A stretch of 5,645 nucleotides of DNA from Candidatus Colimorpha enterica (GCA_018065475.1 JAGHTD010000117.1:1-5645); one strand, 5' to 3'; shown: positions 1 through 5,645, counted from the first letter of the stretch. The notes: generated by a model not told the origin, from the letters alone. Numbers and translations are program-made.

Positions 1-2
1 TT

Positions 3-194
3 GACAGCGGTTTTACCGTCGGAAAGATAGAGGACGTAAAGGCGACGAGCGGAAAGGTCAGGGCAGAGGGCTCGGCGATCGGTCACGGAAAACGTGCGGT
101 CGTGGTGCTTATGTCCCTCGGCATCGCCGCCGCGTTCACGGTTGTCTATATTATCAGAAAGAAAGGCACAAAAAAGGATGTATCCTCAGACTGA
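3..194 (+). CDS. C-terminal end of a membrane-anchored protein (5' partial)
   Basis: The frame starting at base 3 is open from the left window edge and ends in TGA at 192-194, giving 63 visible residues. The first 32 or so are hydrophilic and rich in Gly, Lys and Glu. A single predicted transmembrane helix follows (AVVVLMSLGIAAAFTVVYII), then a basic tail RKKGTKKDVSSD. A hydrophobic helix followed by positive charges is the usual pattern of a C-terminal stop-transfer anchor, with the bulk of the protein outside the cell and a short cytoplasmic tail. No LPXTG sortase motif precedes the helix. The gene overlaps the start of the next gene by 17 bases in another frame, which suggests one operon and coupled translation. 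The family cannot be recognised from this fragment. The overlapping frame that could start at GTG 94 is much less natural here (Arg/Trp/Cys/Pro-rich), which supports this frame as the coding one up to about 178. Confidence 0.72.
   Translation, partial: DSGFTVGKIEDVKATSGKVRAEGSAIGHGKRAVVVLMSLGIAAAFTVVYIIRKKGTKKDVSSD
161..166 (+). promoter_or_regulatory. Probable weak ribosome binding site for the giant ORF
   Basis: GAAAGG lies 11 bases before ATG 178, inside the end of the upstream gene. A second purine run (AAAAAAGG) directly abuts the ATG and is too close to act alone. The match to the anti-Shine-Dalgarno sequence is modest, so coupling to translation of the upstream gene, which ends at 194, may help initiation. 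Confidence 0.35.
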
Positions 195-279
195 ACAAGT
201 GAACAGATCTCCGAGGCGCCTTATCATCGCACTTGTCTCGGTCATCCTTTCTGCGGCGATGGTCTTTGCCTCTGTCGCC
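178..279 (+). other. Signal peptide of the giant protein
   Basis: The first residues contain a basic n-region (RSPRR, residues 10-14), a hydrophobic core LIIALVSVILSAAMVFA (15-31) and a small-residue c-region. Cleavage is plausible after Ala31 (V-F-A) or Ala34 (S-V-A), just before an acidic stretch DSVDD. This supports Sec-dependent export and the choice of ATG 178. There is no lipobox cysteine. If uncleaved, the segment could act as a signal anchor instead. Confidence 0.8.
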
Positions 280-3200
280 GATTCTGTCGATGATGTTGTG
301 ATTCTCGCCTCGACATATATCTCCGATCTTCAGATCTTCTCGGGTTCATCGCTTTCGGCGGCGATAAGCGCCTGCAAAAAGGCGGGCTTCACCCCTGTTG
401 AAAAGAACATCAACAGATGGGAGGAGGACGACGAGGACGAAGGGATATACGTCATCGGCTACAAGACGACCTCCGAACGCGAAGACAGCATTACGGGACT
501 TTCGCTCCTTCAGATGAACGCGGGCTATTCCGACTTTTCATACGGTCAGATCGCGGAGAAGGAGATCGCCCGGCTTGGCAACCTCCCCGACGAGCTGATG
601 AAGTCGGTGACCGAGTTCGGAAAGAATTATCGCACGGGAAGCCCTGCGGCAAAGGTCGCCGCTGATATTCTCAACTGTCTGTATATAGACGAAATGAATA
701 ATACCGGGCTGGGAGACTATCTCCTCGGCGGTAACTGCGACGTCGCGTTTATCAAGAAACTGCTTGCACGTTCGAGCAAGTCTGTGGTTGCGGCTCTCTG
801 CAACGCGCTCGTCCCCGGCGTCGCCGAGTACGGCGACGACAAGTGGGCGGCAAGGGTATCCGGCTACGGCGATATGATCGCCGAGCTTGAAGGCGACGGC
901 GACGTCAGCGGATACGATATAAAGTACAATGCCATAGCGTCAGAGCTTGTCGATCCATTGCAGAGCTTTGCCTCGCGTTTCCACACGGCAGAGCTCAATT
1001 ACGCCGAAAACGGCAACAGGGCGGAGCTCCCGGATGAGAGATCCGGAAATCCGACCGAAATACCCGACAAGCTCTTTGAGGATATATACGCGGGCGGTGA
1101 GGTGGACGTTGACGACGGAGATATTTTCTATCTTTACGCCTACGACGTCCTCAACGGATACGCCTACGACGGCGAAACGAAGCTCGGAGATTATATTGTC
1201 TCTCTCGGCGATATGAATTATACGACGAAAGAGGACATGAGGGCGATCTATCCCCTCGTCAGAGCGCTGACCGACGGGCAGATCGCGACGGTCAGACTTT
1301 CGGGCATCGCGTTTGCGGCGATCTATCTCGTTAACGACGGCGAGATCACAGAAAAAGCCAACACACAGCTTGACGTTATCAAACCCAAAATAAAGGACTA
1401 TAACGGCGGGGAATCCGTTTCCGTATGGGAAGGGACCGACCAGACCGTATATGAAAAGAAGGTCGCCCTCACCGAAGAAGCGATGAGAGCGAACTCCGCA
1501 GGTCAGATATACGACAGTCTGACCAATCCCGACAAGATCGACAGAGCGCTGAGCGAGATCATGACGATGCTTGAAATGGCGTCTGCGGTCATAGGTATCG
1601 CTTACGGTGTCACCGTCCTTACCACCTCGCTCCTTGCTCATTTTGCGGGATTCGCAGTATGGGGCGTAGCGTCCTCTGCGTGGGCTATCTGCGCGGCGGG
1701 TATAGGAAGCGGAGTCATCGGTACGATATTTGGTCTGCTCGGCTGTGCCGCTATCGCGCTGTCGTACATCGTGTTTGCCGCGATGATCATCGCACTCGTA
1801 GCGATCTTCATCAAGTTCATCTACGATTATTTCGTGGACGGGGACGACGAGGAGTTCACGCCTATACCGGAGGTCATCTACGACTCGCAGAACGGCAATT
1901 ACATCAAATACGAGGCGGTCTGCTCCGGCGGAAAACCCGCAAACATCAACGGAAACGAAGCGAAGCGGTGGAACGCCCTGTATCTGTCAAGAAGCACGCG
2001 CCTCGGCGATCCTATCTGCTCGGATGAGCTTAACGACCTCATCGTCGTAAAATACGGAAACAGCTCCGTCCCCTCGGGCTATACGGCGGTAAAGAACTTC
2101 GGCGAGCTTTCGCCCGCCAACCTCAACGCCAATACCGACGAGGACGCGCAGAGCATATTCATGTTCGTCAAGAAGAATCCCGTAAATATCAACGACGGCG
2201 AGACTGTTGACGGCGATAGGTATATTTCAAAGCTGTCCCTTTCGGTCGAAGACACCGAGACGGCGGCAAAGGCAGAGCTCACAAAGACGGGCTACAGCGT
2301 TATTGACGTCAATCTCACGCCTCTGTCGGGCAAATACAGCTCCCTCGGCTACATCGTCACGACCGACGCCGACGCGGCGATAAGGGACATCCGCGTTTCG
2401 GCGAAGGATTCTTCGGCGTCGATCGTATTCGGAAACGCATCCTACACCTCGTGCGGGACCACCCCCGTGGGCGACACGGTATATTATACATCCTATTCAT
2501 CTGCGGGAAGCCCGATCCTTGCCGATATTCAGGTGAGGGAAAAGCTCGGCGACGTTCCTGCGGGCTACGAGCCGGTCAATATGTTCTGCGGCGGCAACGC
2601 CTTCAACTTCAACGTCGGCAACGACGAGGACACCGCGACGGAATATGCCCATTGGAACGACAAGGGAAGATACCTGTATTTCAAGCCGTCGGTCTCCTTC
2701 ACCTCCGGCACCGAATACCTCTCCGGTTTCGTGATCGTCGCGGGCAAGACTTCAAAAGAAGGCAGGGATTCCGTCGCCGATTACGCTTCCGCGCTCGGGC
2801 TGAAAGTATATGACTATGATCTTACCGGCGGATTGGCGGCTGATACCGTCAAGGACGTCGGCGGCGGTCAGGTTATGACGAGCAGATTTGAGAATATCGA
2901 GACGAAGATCTGCTATTCTACGACCTACAACCCGTACAGGGCGATTTACGGCGTAAGATCCTACACCTCTACCCCGATGTGCTCGTCCGTTCCGACCTCG
3001 TTCGGTTCGATCGGAAACGGCGCATACGCCTCGGTCGGCGTGTTCTTTGAACTCCCTTACTTCTGCGCGGGCAGATCGCCTCTCTCGGACTATTCGAGAG
3101 GAATATACCACAACCATTCATACACCTTCCCGTCCTGCAGCGGAGAGGGCTCCGGTCTGCTTCAGATGTCGGCGTATTTGGAGCTTCTTCCCGAGGACTG

Positions 3201-4698
3201 CGAGAGCGTCGGATGGGAAAAATCATCTCTGAGAGGCAAAGGGCTTTACGTTCTCGGCCCGACGGAGGGCAAGGCGCCGTTGACACCCGACGATATAATC
3301 GTAACGTCGAAGGCGGAGACGGTTGACGGATTCTGTACCGTCAGGGATGTCAAAACTCCGAACAGGGCAGAACCGCACAATCTCGGTTTCTTCGTCAAGG
3401 GTTCACCGAAGGGCAACGTCCCGGTATATATGTACGTCAGGGAAGAGAAGCCGGTCGAAAAGACCTACATCTCGTCCATATACGTTTCGAGCTTCGAGAT
3501 AGGCAAATACGTCAAGGATCCCGGCTCACTCACCGGCGCCGAAAAGCAAAGAATAGAGTGGATGGGCAGCGAGCTGTGTATGCAGATGCTCAGTACCTGC
3601 TGTGACAGCGAGATCAAACAGGCGAATATCGCAGTCAGCCCTGGCGACGACGTTTTCAGAAACGCTTCGACGCAGAACGTCAACTGCTCTTACATCGGCG
3701 TCAGCAGGACAAACCTTGCAAAGGACGCGATAACCTCGATCATACGTTACGTCACGAAGGATAAGAACGCTCCCGCGACGATAGAGGTCGGCGGTGTGAC
3801 CTACACACGCGCCGGAGATATGATAAACGACGCAAAGGGCTCGTATTATCTCTACTACACGACCTCGCTTGCGTCGAATCCCGGCTGTCCGCTCACGTCG
3901 ATTTCGGTCAGCGGAGCGGTTTACGACGGAGAGTCTCTCACCGCTCTCTCGCTGAAAGAGGGAGAAAACGGGCTGAAAGGCGATCCAAACTCGTCGGTCT
4001 ATATCCACATGGGCTTTGACGACAAAAAGACCGTTATGAGCACGATCTACGTCGGACACGGCAAGAGCGAGAACGAAGCGAAGATGGATCTTCTGACTCT
4101 CGGCTGCACCGTCTGCATAGATATGGACTTAAACAAGGGTGCGGGCGGAGAATACGTCTATATCGGCTATTCGCGCTATGCGCCTTCCTCTGCGGAGACG
4201 AGGAGGGGGAGATATTCCTACGCCCTCTACGATATTATGCTCACCGTGGGGAAAGAGCACGTTTCGCAGTTTGAATATAACGGCGCTGTTTACAGGTGCG
4301 CAAGGGACGATTATTCCGTGGCGGATAACCCCGATCCGACGAAGGGCGTTTCACTCAACGTCGGGACGTCGGGTAAGCCGATCTACGTCTATTACTCATG
4401 GACGAAGACCGACGCCGCTCCCGACCCGATCGAACGGCTCGGCGTTGCCTGCCGTGACTACGCGATGATCGAGACGGACGAACGCAGATGGGAAAACGTC
4501 CTCAGCGATACGGGCAAGCTCCTGAACCTCAACGACGGCGTGATAAAGACCGTCGATGACGGCAAGCATATAACCGACATAAGGATGTATATGTATGCGT
4601 CGAGAATGAACGGCACCGTCAAGTCCGGCGCGGGCATTTCGGGCTACATAATGAGCTCGACCTTCACCGAGTGCAACGTGTATATCAAGGGGAAATAA
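178..4698 (+). CDS. Giant exported protein with signal peptide, hydrophobic central block and MABP-like beta-prism repeats
   Basis: The protein has 1506 residues. I chose ATG 178 rather than GTG 94 because residues encoded before 178 are a shadow of the upstream gene, and because a classic signal peptide begins here. GTG 199 is an alternative but has no ribosome binding site. In order: signal peptide (1-34); a beta-rich repeat (46-112) with GFTPVEKNIN and IYVIGYKTT; a mostly helical region (about 115-460) containing TGLGDYLLGG; a Gly/Ala-rich hydrophobic block (466-548); an acidic linker DGDDEEF; and five composite repeats (about 576-1506). The repeats pair a 'Y-I-S-x-I-x-V ... G-Y/C-x-V ... 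D-L-N ... Y-V-Y-I-G-Y' half with a 'Y-x-Y-Y ... P-I/L-x-x-I-x-V' half. The DLNKGAGGEYVYIGY motif (1317-1331) resembles MABP beta-prism domains, known in eukaryotic membrane-trafficking proteins and some bacterial proteins. That assignment comes from memory of the consensus, not a search. No catalytic motif, LPXTG or SLH domain is seen. It probably acts at the membrane or cell surface. A membrane-inserting (pore-former-like) role is speculative. Existence of the gene is near certain; function is unknown. Confidence 0.93.
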   Translation: MYPQTEQVNRSPRRLIIALVSVILSAAMVFASVADSVDDVVILASTYISDLQIFSGSSLSAAISACKKAGFTPVEKNINRWEEDDEDEGIYVIGYKTTSEREDSITGLSLLQMNAGYSDFSYGQIAEKEIARLGNLPDELMKSVTEFGKNYRTGSPAAKVAADILNCLYIDEMNNTGLGDYLLGGNCDVAFIKKLLARSSKSVVAALCNALVPGVAEYGDDKWAARVSGYGDMIAELEGDGDVSGYDIKYNAIASELVDPLQSFASRFHTAELNYAENGNRAELPDERSGNPTEIPDKLFEDIYAGGEVDVDDGDIFYLYAYDVLNGYAYDGETKLGDYIVSLGDMNYTTKEDMRAIYPLVRALTDGQIATVRLSGIAFAAIYLVNDGEITEKANTQLDVIKPKIKDYNGGESVSVWEGTDQTVYEKKVALTEEAMRANSAGQIYDSLTNPDKIDRALSEIMTMLEMASAVIGIAYGVTVLTTSLLAHFAGFAVWGVASSAWAICAAGIGSGVIGTIFGLLGCAAIALSYIVFAAMIIALVAIFIKFIYDYFVDGDDEEFTPIPEVIYDSQNGNYIKYEAVCSGGKPANINGNEAKRWNALYLSRSTRLGDPICSDELNDLIVVKYGNSSVPSGYTAVKNFGELSPANLNANTDEDAQSIFMFVKKNPVNINDGETVDGDRYISKLSLSVEDTETAAKAELTKTGYSVIDVNLTPLSGKYSSLGYIVTTDADAAIRDIRVSAKDSSASIVFGNASYTSCGTTPVGDTVYYTSYSSAGSPILADIQVREKLGDVPAGYEPVNMFCGGNAFNFNVGNDEDTATEYAHWNDKGRYLYFKPSVSFTSGTEYLSGFVIVAGKTSKEGRDSVADYASALGLKVYDYDLTGGLAADTVKDVGGGQVMTSRFENIETKICYSTTYNPYRAIYGVRSYTSTPMCSSVPTSFGSIGNGAYASVGVFFELPYFCAGRSPLSDYSRGIYHNHSYTFPSCSGEGSGLLQMSAYLELLPEDCESVGWEKSSLRGKGLYVLGPTEGKAPLTPDDIIVTSKAETVDGFCTVRDVKTPNRAEPHNLGFFVKGSPKGNVPVYMYVREEKPVEKTYISSIYVSSFEIGKYVKDPGSLTGAEKQRIEWMGSELCMQMLSTCCDSEIKQANIAVSPGDDVFRNASTQNVNCSYIGVSRTNLAKDAITSIIRYVTKDKNAPATIEVGGVTYTRAGDMINDAKGSYYLYYTTSLASNPGCPLTSISVSGAVYDGESLTALSLKEGENGLKGDPNSSVYIHMGFDDKKTVMSTIYVGHGKSENEAKMDLLTLGCTVCIDMDLNKGAGGEYVYIGYSRYAPSSAETRRGRYSYALYDIMLTVGKEHVSQFEYNGAVYRCARDDYSVADNPDPTKGVSLNVGTSGKPIYVYYSWTKTDAAPDPIERLGVACRDYAMIETDERRWENVLSDTGKLLNLNDGVIKTVDDGKHITDIRMYMYASRMNGTVKSGAGISGYIMSSTFTECNVYIKGK
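313..513 (+). repeat. N-terminal MABP-like protein repeat (residues 46-112)
   Basis: This block reads TYISDLQIF, then an alanine-rich helix-like stretch, GFTPVEKNIN, an acidic insert EEDDEDEG, IYVIGYKTT and ITGLSLLQMN. It follows the same order as the first-type half repeats of the C-terminal region (for example residues 682-741 and 1286-1358): Y-I-S-x-[LI], A-x-x-x-L/C, G-[FYC]-x-[VP], [DN]-[IL]-N, Y-[IV]-x-[IV]-G-Y, I-x-[DG]-[IL]. It is the only copy located before the hydrophobic block. The similarity is seen in the translation only; the DNA is not recognisably repeated. Confidence 0.6.
1573..1821 (+). other. Hydrophobic Gly/Ala-rich membrane block (residues 466-548)
   Basis: About 83 residues are almost free of charge (one His at 488, no Lys, Arg, Asp or Glu until Lys546). 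They could form two to four membrane helices, roughly 467-487, 490-525 and 527-547. Glycines at 508, 512, 515, 519 and 522 are spaced 4-3-4-3, placing them on one helix face as in a glycine zipper. The block ends in an aromatic and acidic boundary, FIKFIYDYFVDGDDEE. It separates the N-terminal helical domain from the C-terminal repeats. It could be an ordinary multi-helix anchor or a membrane-inserting hairpin like those of alpha-helical pore-forming toxins. Confidence 0.75.
1903..2400 (+). repeat. Composite MABP-like repeat unit 1 (residues 576-741)
   Basis: The unit has a first half with YIKYEAVCSGG, NALYLSRSTRLGDPI and NDLIVVKYG, then VPSGYTAVKNF and PANLNAN, then IFMFVKKNP. The second half has YISKLSLSV, an alanine-rich stretch, TGYSVIDVNL, YSSLGYIVTTDADAAIRDIRVS. 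The second half aligns by eye to residues 46-112. VPSGYTAV matches VPAGYEPV of the next unit, showing that the units are related along their whole length. Confidence 0.6.
2413..2973 (+). repeat. Composite MABP-like repeat unit 2 (residues 746-932)
   Basis: The first half carries ASIVFGNASYTSCG, DTVYYTSYSSAGSPILADIQV, VPAGYEPVNMF, FNFNVGNDEDT and RYLYFKPS. The second half carries EYLSGFVIVAGKTSKEG, LGLKVYDYDLTGG, then ETKICYSTTYNPYRAIYGVRSY. The order of elements is the same as in unit 1, but the second half contains an insertion of about 20 residues rich in Gly and Val before KICYSTT. Confidence 0.55.
2974..3756 (+). repeat. Composite MABP-like repeat unit 3, enlarged (residues 933-1193)
   Basis: This is the longest and most diverged unit. 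Its first half holds an insertion of about 80 residues with several Cys and His residues (YFCAGRSPLSDYSRG, IYHNHSYTFPSCSGEG), followed by KGLYVLGPTEGKAPLTPDDI, TVDGFCTVRDVKTP and NVPVYMYVREEKP. The second half has KTYISSIYVSSFEIG, a helical insert with a Cys-Cys pair (1141-1142), IKQANIAVSPG and CSYIGVSRTNLAKDAITSI. Assignment of this unit is less sure than the others because of the inserts. Confidence 0.45.
3775..4251 (+). repeat. Composite MABP-like repeat unit 4 (residues 1200-1358)
   Basis: The first half has TIEVGGVTYTRAGD, GSYYLYYTTSLASNPGCPLT, SISVSG and SSVYIHMGFDDK. The second half has TVMSTIYVGHGKSENEAKMD, LGCTVCIDMDLNKGAGGEY, VYIGYSR and YALYDIMLTVG. The DLNKGAGGEYVYIGY string at residues 1317-1331 is the best preserved motif of the whole protein and the main reason for proposing MABP-type beta-prism folds. 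Confidence 0.65.
4261..4695 (+). repeat. Composite MABP-like repeat unit 5, C-terminal (residues 1362-1506)
   Basis: The first half has VSQFEYNGAVYRCARDDYSV, KGVSLNVGTSGKPIYVYYSW and DPIERLGVACR, closely following the first half of unit 4. The second half is degenerate: KLLNLNDGVIK, DDGKHITDIRMYMYASRMNG, then SGYIMSSTFTECNVYIKGK to the stop. The repeat therefore runs to the very end of the protein, with no separate C-terminal anchor or cell-wall sorting domain. Confidence 0.5.
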
Positions 4699-4709
4699 TT
4701 AAAAAAGAA

Positions 4710-4740
4710 AAAAGGACAGCTCCGCGGGAGCTGTCCTTTT
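4710..4740. terminator. Bidirectional rho-independent terminator between convergent genes
   Basis: AAAAGGACAGCTCC (4710-4723) and GGAGCTGTCCTTTT (4727-4740) are perfect inverse complements of 14 bp around a GCG loop. The hairpin begins 11 bases after the giant ORF stop and lies 10 bases beyond the end of the minus-strand PrsW gene. On the plus strand the stem ends in TTTT. On the minus strand the U-tract is longer, because the A-rich run at 4701-4713 reads as T on that strand. Both transcripts probably end here. Confidence 0.9.
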
Positions 4741-4750
4741 GCATTATTTC

Positions 4751-5389
4751 TTAACGCTGTTTCTTTCTGACGAGACTGAATATACTCAGCAGGATATACG
4801 CCGCGAGGGGGAGGAAAAGCCCGACGTGGCGTGCGGCGACCGAATCCGCCTGCACGAGCAGATTGAATATCGAGTGATAGACGATCGCAAGCGTCAACGA
4901 GGACACCGTTCCGACGAGAAAGGTCTTGCGGCTCTTGTTTGCAAACGCGGCGAAGAAGCCGACGAACACGGTGCAGATACAGTGCATAAGCCCCGAGCTG
5001 AACCCGCGTGCGATGGCGAAGCCGAAGTCGATGTTGTTCTGATTCTGAATGAGAACGATGAGATTTTCAAGAATAGCGAAGCCGACGCCGGTGGCAAACG
5101 AGACGGTTATTATATCGTGCCGTTTGTTGGAGAAGAGCAGAGAATAGTAGAGAATGGGCAGGATCTTGACTATCTCCTCCGTCACAGGGGTGATGTTGGT
5201 GGTGAAGTAGTAGATGCCCGAACGGCAGAACCCGTAGAGCATACCGTTCACCTCGCTGACGAACAGGCAGGCGAACATTCCGATCAGCAGAAAGACGATG
5301 ACCTTTCTCGAATGTTTTTCGATCGGCAGGAGCATAAGCAGCGCAGGCGCGGCAACGCAGATGAAAAGGATGTAGTTTACAGAGTCCAT
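4751..5389 (-). CDS. prsW: PrsW-family (M82) intramembrane metalloprotease
   Basis: The product has 212 residues, close to typical PrsW length, with about seven hydrophobic segments. It carries the family motifs in order: EEIVK (Glu71, Glu72, Lys75) at the start of a helix, FATGVGFAILEN (residues 98-109, with Glu108 and Asn109), GLMH (His136), and YHSIFN (His172, Asn176). The acidic pair and the histidines are the expected metal-binding and catalytic residues, so the enzyme looks intact. Known PrsW proteins cut the extracellular part of anti-sigma factors (RsiW in Bacillus subtilis; similar roles in Clostridioides difficile), releasing ECF sigma factors during envelope stress. No sigma or anti-sigma gene is in this window, so the substrate is unknown and a different target is possible. 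Start ATG 5387-5389 has an excellent ribosome binding site. The gene overlaps the upstream membrane protein gene by 13 bases, so they are probably one operon. It ends just before a shared terminator. Confidence 0.88.
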   Translation of the reverse strand: MDSVNYILFICVAAPALLMLLPIEKHSRKVIVFLLIGMFACLFVSEVNGMLYGFCRSGIYYFTTNITPVTEEIVKILPILYYSLLFSNKRHDIITVSFATGVGFAILENLIVLIQNQNNIDFGFAIARGFSSGLMHCICTVFVGFFAAFANKSRKTFLVGTVSSLTLAIVYHSIFNLLVQADSVAARHVGLFLPLAAYILLSIFSLVRKKQR

Positions 5390-5645
5390 TTTTTCACCTC
5401 CGCGTCGAGAACGGGAAGGAAGAGAATATAGATTATTCCGAGGACTCCCTGAATGTATATGATGGGCGAATTGACGAGGAAGCAGTTGAGCCCGACCTCT
5501 GCGAGCGTAAACGCTTCAAGAAGCAGAGAGAGGATATTGAAGCCCCTCACCGACCTCACGATACCGAAATCGACATCCGGAATGATGATGTGTTTTAGGT
5601 TGAGATAGCCGGCGAGGCCGCCGAGGACGGACATGATGAGGAAGG
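5377..5645 (-). CDS. Integral membrane protein of unknown function (5' partial, runs off right edge)
   Basis: The frame is open to the window edge (visible start FLIMSVLGG) and ends in TAA at 5377-5379. The ATG at 5632-5634 has no ribosome binding site, and in-frame hydrophobic codons continue before it, so the true start probably lies outside the window. The visible 88 residues include the end of one hydrophobic segment (FLIMSVLGGLAGYLNL), a polar loop with IPDVDFGIVRSVRG, and two further likely membrane helices (about FNILSLLLEAFTLAEVGL and IIYIQGVLGIIYILFLPVL), ending in a charged DAEVKKWTL tail. No known domain is recognised. Its 13-base overlap with prsW implies coupled translation, and it may be a partner, regulator or substrate-presenting protein for the protease, though this rests on position only. 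Confidence 0.7.
   Translation of the reverse strand, partial: FLIMSVLGGLAGYLNLKHIIIPDVDFGIVRSVRGFNILSLLLEAFTLAEVGLNCFLVNSPIIYIQGVLGIIYILFLPVLDAEVKKWTL
5395..5401 (-). promoter_or_regulatory. Ribosome binding site of prsW
   Basis: On the minus strand GGAGGTG is followed by AAAAA and ATG, a near-perfect Shine-Dalgarno sequence with short spacing. It lies within the last codons of the upstream gene and fixes the start of the protease at 5389. Confidence 0.85.

Noticed and set aside
94..177. N-terminal extension of the giant ORF from GTG 94
   Set aside because: The residues encoded (Arg/Trp/Cys/Pro-rich) are a shadow of the upstream gene's TM helix, there is no ribosome binding site, and a proper signal peptide starts at ATG 178.
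883..940. Possible dockerin or EF-hand calcium loop (ELEGDGDVSGYD)
   Set aside because: The spacing of acidic residues does not fit the 12-residue EF loop beyond three positions, and there is no second copy as in dockerins.
940..1641. Minus-strand open frame of 233 codons inside the giant gene
   Set aside because: It lies antisense to a well-supported coding frame, is rich in Arg and Val, and has no recognisable motif.
4600..4698. Possible cell-wall sorting signal at the C-terminus of the giant protein
   Set aside because: No LPXTG-like motif, hydrophobic segment or basic tail is present; repeat-like sequence continues to the stop codon.
4739..5431. Plus-strand open frame of 230 codons opposite prsW
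   Set aside because: Its product is extremely rich in Glu, Arg and Asp with no hydrophobic core, typical of the antisense of a membrane protein gene. The minus strand has clear PrsW motifs and a good ribosome binding site.
1..5645. CRISPR array, tRNA/rRNA genes, insertion sequence or riboswitch
   Set aside because: No direct DNA repeats with spacers, no recognisable tRNA or rRNA segments and no transposase were seen. The only non-coding gap is the 52-base terminator region at 4699-4750.

Overview
The window holds parts or all of four protein-coding genes, with no RNA genes, CRISPR array or insertion sequence that I can see. Coding density is very high. GC content is fairly high, with frequent AGA/AGG and ATA codons. 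A clear GGAGGTG ribosome binding site, a PrsW-type protease and a giant exported protein with MABP-like repeats together point to an uncultured gut- or rumen-type member of Clostridia (Bacillota), perhaps near Ruminococcaceae or Oscillospiraceae. This placement is an inference from style, not from a marker gene.

Left part, plus strand. The window opens inside a gene whose C-terminus (positions 3-194) is one transmembrane helix with a basic cytoplasmic tail. Its stop codon lies 17 bases inside the next gene, so the two are probably co-transcribed and translationally coupled. The next gene (178-4698) fills most of the window. It encodes a 1506-residue exported protein with a signal peptide, one N-terminal beta-rich repeat, a mostly helical region of about 350 residues, a long Gly/Ala-rich hydrophobic block (residues about 466-548) and a C-terminal half made of five diverged composite repeats. 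The clearest repeat motif (DLN-K-GAGG-x-Y-V-Y-I-G-Y at residues 1317-1331) resembles the MABP beta-prism signature. No enzyme active site is visible.

Middle. A perfect 14-bp hairpin at 4710-4740 separates the convergent gene sets and probably terminates transcription in both directions.

Right part, minus strand. A polytopic membrane protein of unknown function enters from the right edge and overlaps by 13 bases a complete 212-residue PrsW-family (M82) intramembrane metalloprotease. PrsW proteins are known to start anti-sigma factor degradation in Bacillus and Clostridioides, but no sigma or anti-sigma gene is in view, so the substrate here is unknown.

The main point of interest is the giant protein. 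Its helical domain, glycine-zipper hydrophobic block and tandem beta-prism-like repeats suggest a membrane-inserting or surface-acting protein. I could not confirm this from the sequence alone.
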